A DNA stretch of 64,000 nt from Acanthosepion esculentum (taxonomy: Eukaryota > Mollusca > Cephalopoda > Sepiida > Sepiidae). Shown one piece after another: positions 52,126 to 61,006 of this stretch; position 1 is the first letter of the stretch; the number at the start of each line of letters is the position of its first letter. A model generated the notes under the pieces. That model was not told the DNA's origin and did not search any database. It saw nothing but the letters and a program-made list of their open reading frames with translations. The stretch spans positions 29,094,968 to 29,158,967 of the forward strand of contig OZ038509.1 in NCBI GenBank assembly GCA_964036315.1, written 5' to 3'. Both the position numbers and the translations under genes were made by a program.

Positions 52126-53470
52126 ATGCAAAAGTAAGCATTTCAAGCTAGTTTTTCAACGTTAAACACCGTAGTTTCAAATTTGAATATGCTGTTTGAA
52201 ATCATTAGAAAACCAATAAAATTATTGAAAATCGATATGGTATCGATCAGAAAGTAATCTTTTTGACAATTTCCAACAGTTTTCGCAAAGTTTTATTGCA
52301 AATATTAAGTTTTACAAACTTTTGAAAATATTGAATTTTCAATGCAAAAGTAAGCATTTGATGTTAGTTTTTCAACGTTAAACACGAAAATTTCAAATTT
52401 GAATATGCTGTATAAATCATTAGAAAACCAATAAAATTATTGAAAATCGATATGGTATCGATCAGAAAATATTGTTTTTGACAATTTCCAACAGTTTACA
52501 CAAAGTTTTATTGCAAATATTAAGTTTTACAAAGTTTTGGAAAATATTGAAATTTCAATGCAAAAGTAAGCATTTCAAGCTAGTTTTTCAACGTTAAACA
52601 CGGTAATTTCAAATTTGAATATGCTGTTCGAAATCATTAGAAAAACAATAAAATTATTGAAAATCGATATGGTATCGATCAGAAAATATTGTTTTTGACA
52701 ATTTCCAACAGTTTTCGCAAAGTTTTATTGGAAATATTAAGTTTTACAAACTTTTGAAAATATTGAATTTTCAATGCAAAAGTAAGCATTTCAAGCTAGT
52801 TTTTCAACGTTAAACACGGTAATTTCAAATTTGAATATGCTGTTTGAAATCATTAGAAAACCAATAAAATTATTGAAAATCGATATGGTATCGATCAGAA
52901 AATATTGTTTTTGACAATTTCCAACAGTTTATACAAAGTTTTATTGCAAATATTAAGTTTTACAAAGTTTTGAAAAATATTGAAATTTCAATGCAAAAGC
53001 AAGCAATTCAAGCTACTTTTCAACGTTAAACACGGTAATTTCAAATTTGAATATGCTGTTTGAAATCATTAGAAAACCAATAAAATTATTGAGAATCGAT
53101 ATGGTATCGATCAGAAAATATTGTTTTTGACAATTTCCAACAGTTTACACAAAGTTTTATTGCAAATATTAAGTTTTACAAACTTTTGAAAAATATTGAA
53201 ATTTCAATGCAAAGGCAAGCAATTCAAGCAACTTTTCAACGTAAAAAACGGTAATTTCAAATGTGTATATGCAGTTTGAAATCATTAGAAAACCAATAAA
53301 ATTATTGAAAATCGATATGGTATCGATCAGAAAATATTGTTTTTGACAATTTCCAACAGTTTACACAAAGTTTTATTGCAAATATTAAGTTTTACAAACT
53401 TTTGAAAAATATTGAATTTTCAATGCAAAAGTAAGCATTTCAAGCTAGGTTTTCAACGTTAAACACGGTA
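52072..53470. repeat. Shortened copy of 46010-47900
   Basis: This segment sits between the two copies of the 5.2-kb block. It starts inside a monomer whose left half is of the CCAACCGTTT type (52060) and whose right half leads into unit C of the cassette, and ends near 53470, where AGCTAGGTTTTC with GGTAGTTTC meets the ATTGTTCTTGAC unit. Two monomers present in the 46-kb copy are missing. Confidence 0.75.
52184..52615 (+). repeat. Partial cassette: units C and D without E
   Basis: Unit C (AAAGTAATC at 52251, GTTTTCGC) and unit D (GATGTTAG and CACGAAAATTTC junction, GTATAAATC) are complete. The preceding monomer is an ordinary one carrying CCAACCGTTTAC (52060) instead of unit E with ATTGCTTTTGAC and ACATAATTTT. 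This is the only occurrence of the cassette without E, so it marks a recombination junction inside about 52060-52140. Confidence 0.8.
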
Positions 53471-53509
53471 GTTTCAAATTTGAATATGCTGTTTGAAATC
53501 ATTAGAAAA

Positions 53510-56500
53510 CCAATAAAATTATTGAAAATCGATATGGTATCGATCAGAAAATATTGTTCTTGACAATTTCCAACAGTTTATACAAAGTTTTATTGCAAAT
53601 ATTAAGTTTAACAAACTTTTGAAATATATTTAAATTTCAATGCAAAAGCAAGCAATTCAAGCTAGTTTTTCAACGTTAAACACGGTAATTTCAAATTTGA
53701 ATATGCTGTTCGAAATCATTAGAAAACCAATAAAATTATTGAAAATCGATATGGTATCGATCAGAAAATATTGTTTTTGACAATTTCCAACAGTTTACAC
53801 AAAGTTTTATTGCAAATATTAAGTTTTACAAACTTTGGAAAAATATTGAATTTTCAATGCAAAAGTAACTATTTCAAGCTAGTTTTTCAACGTTAAACAC
53901 GGTAATTTCAAATTTTAATATGCTGATTGAAATCATTAGAAAACCAATAAAATTATTGAAAATCGATATGGTATCGATCAGAAAATATTGTTTTTGACTA
54001 TTTCCAACAGTTTACACAAAGTTTTATTGCAAATATTAAGTTTTACAAACTTTTGAAAAATATTGAAATTTCAATGCAAAAGTAAGCATTTCAAGCTAGT
54101 TTTTCAACGTTAAACACGGTAATTTCAAATTTGAATATGCTGTTTGAAATCATTAGAAAACCAATAAAATTATGGAAAATCGATATGGTATCGATCAGAA
54201 AATATTGTTTCTGACAATTTCCAACAGTTTATACAAAGTTTTATTGCAAATATTAAGTTTTACAAACTTTTGAAAAATATTGAAATTACAATGCAAAAGC
54301 AAGCAATTCAAGCTACTTTTCATCGTTAAACACGGTAATTTCAAATGTGAATATGCAGTTTGAAATCATTAGAAAACCAATAAAATTATTGAGAATCGAT
54401 ATGGTATCGATCAGAAAATATTGTTTTTGACAATTTCCAACAGTTTACACAAAGTTTTATTGCAAATATTAAGTTTTACAAACTTTTGAAAAATATTGAA
54501 TTTTCAATGCAAAAGTAAGCATTTCAAGCTAGGTTTTCAACGTTAAACACGGTAGTTTCAAATTTGAATATGCTGTTTGAAATCATTAGAAAACCAATAA
54601 AATTATTGAAAATCGATATGGTATCGATCAGAAAATATTGTTTTTGACAATTTCCAACAATTTTCGCCAAGTTTTATTGCAAATATTAAGTTTTACAAAC
54701 TTTTGAAAATATTGAATTTTCAATGCAAAAGCAAGCAATTCAAGCTACTTTTCAACGTTAAACACGGTAATTTCAAATGTGAATATGCAGTTTGAAATCA
54801 TTAGAAAATCAATAAAATTATTGAGAATCGATATGGTATCGATCAGAAAATATTGTTTTTGACAATTTCCAAAAGTTTACACAAAGTTTTATTGCAAATA
54901 TTAAGTTTTACAAATTTTTGGAAAATATTGAAATTTCAATGCAAAAGTAAGCATTTCAAGCTAGTTTTTCAACGTTAAACACGGTAATTTCAAATTTGAA
55001 TATGCTGTTCGAAATCATTAGAAAACCAATAAAATTATTGAAAATCGATATGGTATCGATCAGAAAATATTGTTTTTGACTATTTCCAACAGTTTACACA
55101 AAGTTTTATTGCAAATATTAAGTTTTACAAACTTTTGAAAAATATTGAAATTTCAATGCAAAAGTAAGCATTTCAAGCTAGTTTTTCAACGTTAAACACG
55201 GTAATTTCAAATTTGAATATGCTGTTTGAAATCATTAGAAAACCAATAAAATTATTGAAAATCGATATGGTATCGATCAGAAAATATTGTTTCTGACAAT
55301 TTCCAACAGTTTATACAAAGTTTTGTTGCAAATATTAAGTTTTACAAACTTTTGAAAAATATTGAAATTACAATGCAAAAGCAAGCAATTCAAGCTACTT
55401 TTCATCGTTAAACACGGTAATTTCAAATGTGAATATGCAGTTTGAAATCATTAGAAAACCAATAAAATTATTGAGAATCGATATGGTATCGATCAGAAAA
55501 TATTGTTTTTGACAATTTCCAACAGTTTACACAAAGTTTTATTGCAAATATTAAGTTTTACAAACTTTTGAAAAATATTGAATTTTCAATGCAAAAGTAA
55601 GCATTTCAAGCTAGTTTTTCAACGTTAAACACGGTAATTTCAAATTTGAATATGCTGTTTGAAATCATTAGAAAACCAATAAAATTATTGAAAATCGATA
55701 TGGTATCGATCAGAAAATATTGTTTTTGACAATTTCCAACCGTTTACACAAAGTTTTATTGCAAATATTAAGTTTTACAAACTTTTGAAAAATATTGAAT
55801 TTTCAATGCAAAAGTAATTATTTCAAGCTAGTTTTTCAACGTTAAACACGGTAATTTCAAATTTTAATATGCTGTTTGAAATCATTAGAAAACCAATAAA
55901 ATTATTGAAAATCGATATGGTATCGATCAGAAAATATTGTTTTTGACAATTTCCAACAATTTTCGCCAAGTTTTATTGCAAATATTAAGTTTTACAAACT
56001 TTTGAAAATATTGAATTTTCAATGCAAAAGTAACCATTTCAAGCTAGTTTTTCAACGTTAAACACGGTAATTTCAAATTTGAATATGCTGTTTGAAATCA
56101 TTAGAAAACCAATAAAATTATTGAAAATCGATATGGTATCGATCAGAAAATATTGTTCTTGACAATTTCCAACAGTTTATACAAAGTTTTATTGCAAATA
56201 TTAAGTTTAACAAACTTTTGAAAAATATTGAAATTTCAATGCAAAAGCAAGCAATTCAAGCTACTTTTCAACGTTAAACACGGTAATTTCAAATGTGAAT
56301 ATGCAGTTTGAAATCATTAGAAAATCAATAAAATTATTGAGAATCGATATGGTATCGATCAGAAAATATTGTTTTTGACAATTTCCAAAAGTTTACACAA
56401 AGTTTTATTGCAAATATTAAGTTTTACAAAGTTTTGGAAAATATTGAAATTTCAATGCAAAAGTAAGCATTTCAAGCTAGTTTTTCAACGTTAAACACGG

Positions 56501-57320
56501 TAATTTCAAATTTGAATATGCTGTTCGAAATCATTAGAAAACCAATAAAATTATTGAAAATCGATATGGTATCGATCAGAAAATATTGTTTTTGACTATT
56601 TCCAACAGTTTACACAAAGTTTTATTGCAAATATTAAGTTTTACAAAGTTTTGAAAAATATTGAAATTTCAATGCAAAAGTAAGCATTTCAAGCTAGTTT
56701 TTCAACGTTAAACACGGTAATTTCAAATTTGAATATGCTGTTTGAAATCATTAGAAAACCAATAAAATTATTGAAAATCGATATGGTATCGATCAGAAAA
56801 TATTGTTTCTGACAATTTCCAACAGTTTATACAAAGTTTTATTGCAAATATTAAGTTTTACAAACTTTTGAAAAATATTGAAATTACAATGCAAAAGCAA
56901 GCAATTCAAGCTACTTTTCATCGTTAAACACGGTAATTTCAAATGTGAATATGCAGTTTGAAATCATTAGAAAACCAATAAAATTATTGAGAATCGATAT
57001 GGTATCGATCAGAAAATATTGTTTTTGACAATTTCCAACAGTTTACACAAAGTTTTATTGCAAATATTAAGTTTTACAAACTTTTGAAAAATATTGAATT
57101 TTCAATGCAAAAGTAAGCATTTCAAGCTAGTTTTTCAACGTTAAACACGGTAATTTCAAATTTGAATATGCTGTTTGAAATCATTAGAAAACCAATAAAA
57201 TTATTGAAAATCGATATGGTATCGATCAGAAAATATTGTTTTTGACAATTTCCAACCGTTTACACAAAGTTTTATTGCAAATATTAAGTTTTACAAACTT
57301 TTGAAAAATATTGAATTTTC
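53510..57320. repeat. Second copy of the 48.1-52.1 kb block
   Basis: The order of variant monomers repeats that of 48100-52125 minus one unit. Differences noticed are ATATGCTGATTG (near 53930), TTATGGAAAATCG in a unit near 54171, ACAAATTTTTGG (near 54911) and GTTTTGTTGC (near 55322). The match stops where this copy reads GCAAATTAATTATTTC (near 57326) and the first reads GCAAAAGTAAGC. Confidence 0.8.
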
Positions 57321-60300
57321 AATGCAAATTAATTATTTCAAGCTAGTTTTTCAACGTTAAACACGGTAATTTCAAATTTTAATATGCTGTTTGAAATCAT
57401 TAGAAAACCAATAAAATTATTGAAAATCGATATGGTATCGATCAGAAAATATTGTTTTTGACTATTTCCAACAGTTTACACAAAGTTTTATTGCAAATAT
57501 TAAGTTTTACAAACTTTTGAAAAATATTGAAATTTCAATGCAAAAGCAAGCAATTCAAGCTACTTTTCATCGTTAAACACGGTAATTTCAAATGTGAATA
57601 TGCAGTTTGAAATCATTAGAAAACCAATAAAATTATTGAGAATCGATATGGTATCGATCAGAAAATATTGTTTTTGACAATTTCCAACAGTTTACACAAA
57701 GTTTTATTGCAAATATTAAGTTTTACAAACTTTTGCAAAATATTGAAATTTCAATGCAAAAGTAAGCATTTCAAGCTAGTTTTTCAACGTTAAACACGGT
57801 AATTTCAAATTTGAATATGCTGTTTGAAATCATTAGAAAACCAATAAAATTATTGAAAATCGATATGGTATCGATCAGAAAATATTGTTTTTGACAATTT
57901 CCAACAGTTTACACAAAGTTTTATTGCAAATATTAAGTTTTACAAACTTTTGAAAAATATTGAAATTTCAATGCAAAAGTAAGCATTTCAAGCTAGTTTT
58001 TCAACGTTAAACACGGTAATTTCAAATTTGAATATGCTGTTTGAAATCATTAGAAAACCAATAAAATTATTGAAAATCGATATGGTATCGATCAGAAAAT
58101 ATTGTTTTTGACAATTTCCAACAGTTTACACAAAGTTTTATTGCAAATATTAAGTTTTACAAACTTTTGAAAAATATTGAATTTTCAATGCAAAAGTAAT
58201 TATTTCAAGCTAGTTTTTCAACGTTAAACACGGTAATTTCAAATTTTAATATGCTGTTTGAAATCATTAGAAAACCAATAAAATTATTGAAAATCGATAT
58301 GGTATCGATCAGAAAATATTGTTTTTGACAATTTCCAACCGTTTACACAAAGTTTTATTGCAAATATTAAGTTTTACAAACTTTTGAAAAATATTGAATT
58401 TTCAATGCAAAAGTAATTATTTCAAGCTAGTTTTTCAACGTTAAACACGGTAATTTCAAATTTTAATATGCTGTTTGAAATCATTAGAAAACCAATAAAA
58501 TTATTGAAAATCGATATGGTATCGATCAGAAAATATTGTTTTTGACTATTTCCAACAGTTGACACAAAGTTTTATTGCAAATATTAAGTTTTACAAACTT
58601 TTGAAAAATATTGAAATTTCAATGCAAAAGCAAGCAATTCAAGCTACTTTTCATCGTTAAACACGGTAATTTCAAATGTGAATATGCAGTTTGAAATCAT
58701 TAGAAAACCAATAAAATTATTGAAAATCGATATGGTATCGATCAGAAAATATTGTTTTTGACAATTTCCAACAGTTTATACAAAGTTTTATTGCAAATAT
58801 TAAGTTTTACAAACTTTTGAAAAATATTGAATTTTCAATGCAAAAGTAATTATTTCAAGCTAGTTTTTCAACGTTAAACACGGTAATTTCAAATTTTAAT
58901 ATGCTGTTTGAAATCATTAGAAAACCAATAAAATTATTGAAAATCGATATGGTATTGATCAGAAAATATTGTTTTTGACAATTTCCAACAGTTTACACAA
59001 AGTTTTATTGCAAATATTAAGTTTTACAAACTTTTGAAAAATATTGAAATTTCAATGCAAAAGTAAGCATTTCAAGCTAGTTTTTCAACGTTAAACACGG
59101 TAATTTCAAATTTGAATATGCTGTTTGAAATCATTAGAAAACCAATAAAATTATTGAAAATCGATATGGTATCGATCAGAAAATATTGTTTTTGACAATT
59201 TCCAACAGTTTACACAAAGTTTTATTGCAAATATTAAGTTTTACAAACTTTTGAAAAATATTGAATTTTCAATGCAAAAGTAATTATTTCAAATTAGTTT
59301 TTCAACGTTAAACACGGTAATTTCAAATTTTAATATGCTGTTTGAAATCATTAGAAAACCAATAAAATTATTGAAAATCGATATGGTATCGATCAGAAAA
59401 TATTGTTTTTGACAATTTCCAACAGTTTACACAAAGTTTTATTGCAAATATTAAGTTTTACAAACTTTTGAAAAATATTGAATTTTCAATGCAAAAGTAA
59501 TTATTTCAAGCTAGTTTTTCAACGTTAAACACGGTAATTTCAAATTTTTATATGCTGTTTGAAATCATTAGAAAACCAATAAAATTATTGAAAATCGATA
59601 TGGTATCGATCAGAAAATATTGTTTTTGACTATTTCCAACAGTTTACACAAAGTTTTATTGCAAATATTAAGTTTTACAAACTTTTGAAAAATATTGAAA
59701 TTTCAATGCAAAAGCAAGCAATTCAAGCTACTTTTCATCGTTAAACACGGTAATTTCAAATGTGAATATGCAGTTTGAAATCATTAGAAAACCAATAAAA
59801 TTATTGAGAATCGATATGGTATCGATCAGAAAATATTGTTTTTGACAATTTCCAACAGTTTACACAAAGTTTTATTGCAAATATTAAGTTTTACAAACTT
59901 TTGAAAAATATTGAAATTTCAATGCAAAAGTAAGCATTTCAAGCTAGTTTTTCAACGTTAAACACGGTAATTTCAAATTTGAATATGCTGTTTGAAATCA
60001 TTAGAAAACCAATAAAATTATTGAAAATCGATATGGTATCGATCAGAAAATATTGTTTTTGACAATTTCCAACAGTTTACACAAAGTTTTATTGCAAATA
60101 TTAAGTTTTACAAACTTTTGAAAAATATTGAAATTTCAATGCAAATGTAAGCATTTCAAGCTAGTTTTTCAACGTTAAACACGGTAATTTCAAATTTGAA
60201 TATGCTGTTTGAAATCATTAGAAAACCAATAAAATTATTGAAAATCGATATGGTATCGATCAGAAAATATTGTTTTTGACAATTTCCAACAGTTTACACA

Positions 60301-61000
60301 AAGTTTTATTGCAAATATTAAGTTTTACAAACTTTTGAAAAATATTGAAATTTCAATGCAAAAGCAAGCAATTCAAGCTACTTTTCATCGTTAAACACGG
60401 TAATTTCAAATGTGAATATGCAGTTTGAAATCATTAGAAAACCAATAAAATTATTGAGAATCGATATGGTATCGATCAGAAAATATTGTTTTTGACAATT
60501 TCCAACAGTTTACACAAAGTTTTATTGCAAATATTAAGTTTTACAAACTTTTGAAAAATATTGAAATTTCAATGCAAAAGTAAGCATTTCAAGCTAGTTT
60601 TTCAACGTTAAACACGGTAATTTCAAATTTGAATATGCTGTTTGAAATCATTAGAAAACCAATAAAATTATTGAAAATCGATCAGAAAATATTGTTTTTG
60701 ACAATTTCCAACAGTTTACACAAAGTTTTATTGCAAATATTAAGTTTTACAAACTTTTGAAAAATATTGAAATTTCAATGCAAAAGTAAGCATTTCAAGC
60801 TAGTTTTTCAACGTTAAACACGGTAATTTCAAATTTGAATATGCTGTTTGAAATCATTAGAAAACCAATAAAATTATTGAAAATCGATATGGTATCGATC
60901 AGAAAATATTGTTTTTGACAATTTCCAACAGTTTACACAAAGTTTTATTGCAAATATTAAGTTTTACAAACTTTTGAAAAATATTGAATTAATTATTTCA
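57320..61000. repeat. Near-consensus and GTAATTA monomers, irregular order
   Basis: About 17 monomers of four types: near-consensus, AAAAGTAATTATTTC (near 58197, 58414, 58846, 59281, 59498), GCAAGCAATTC/CATCG (near 57568, 58650, 59737, 60386) and CCAACCGTTT (near 58340). Neighbouring near-consensus units (for example 57.7-58.1 kb and 59.9-60.3 kb) show few differences, suggesting local homogenisation. Two units are damaged (at 60677 and 60990). Confidence 0.75.
60677..60682. repeat. Monomer with 11-bp deletion collapsing the paired ATCGAT
   Basis: The unit reads GAAAATCGATCAGAAAA, with one ATCGAT where all others have two. Exactly 11 bp are missing, the distance between the two ATCGAT copies, so the deletion most simply arose by replication slippage or single-strand annealing between these 6-bp direct repeats. 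The 17-bp dyad is abolished in this copy. Confidence 0.9.
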
Positions 61001-61006
61001 AATTAG
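60981..61006. repeat. Monomer with internal deletion of about 14 bp
   Basis: The sequence reads ATATTGAATTAATTATTTC, where the related unit at 59.27 kb reads GAATTTTCAATGC followed by AAAAGTAATTATTTC. The loss removes one arm of the 148-161 dyad. The following AAATTAG (instead of AAGCTAG) is shared with the unit near 59291, its nearest relative. Confidence 0.85.
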
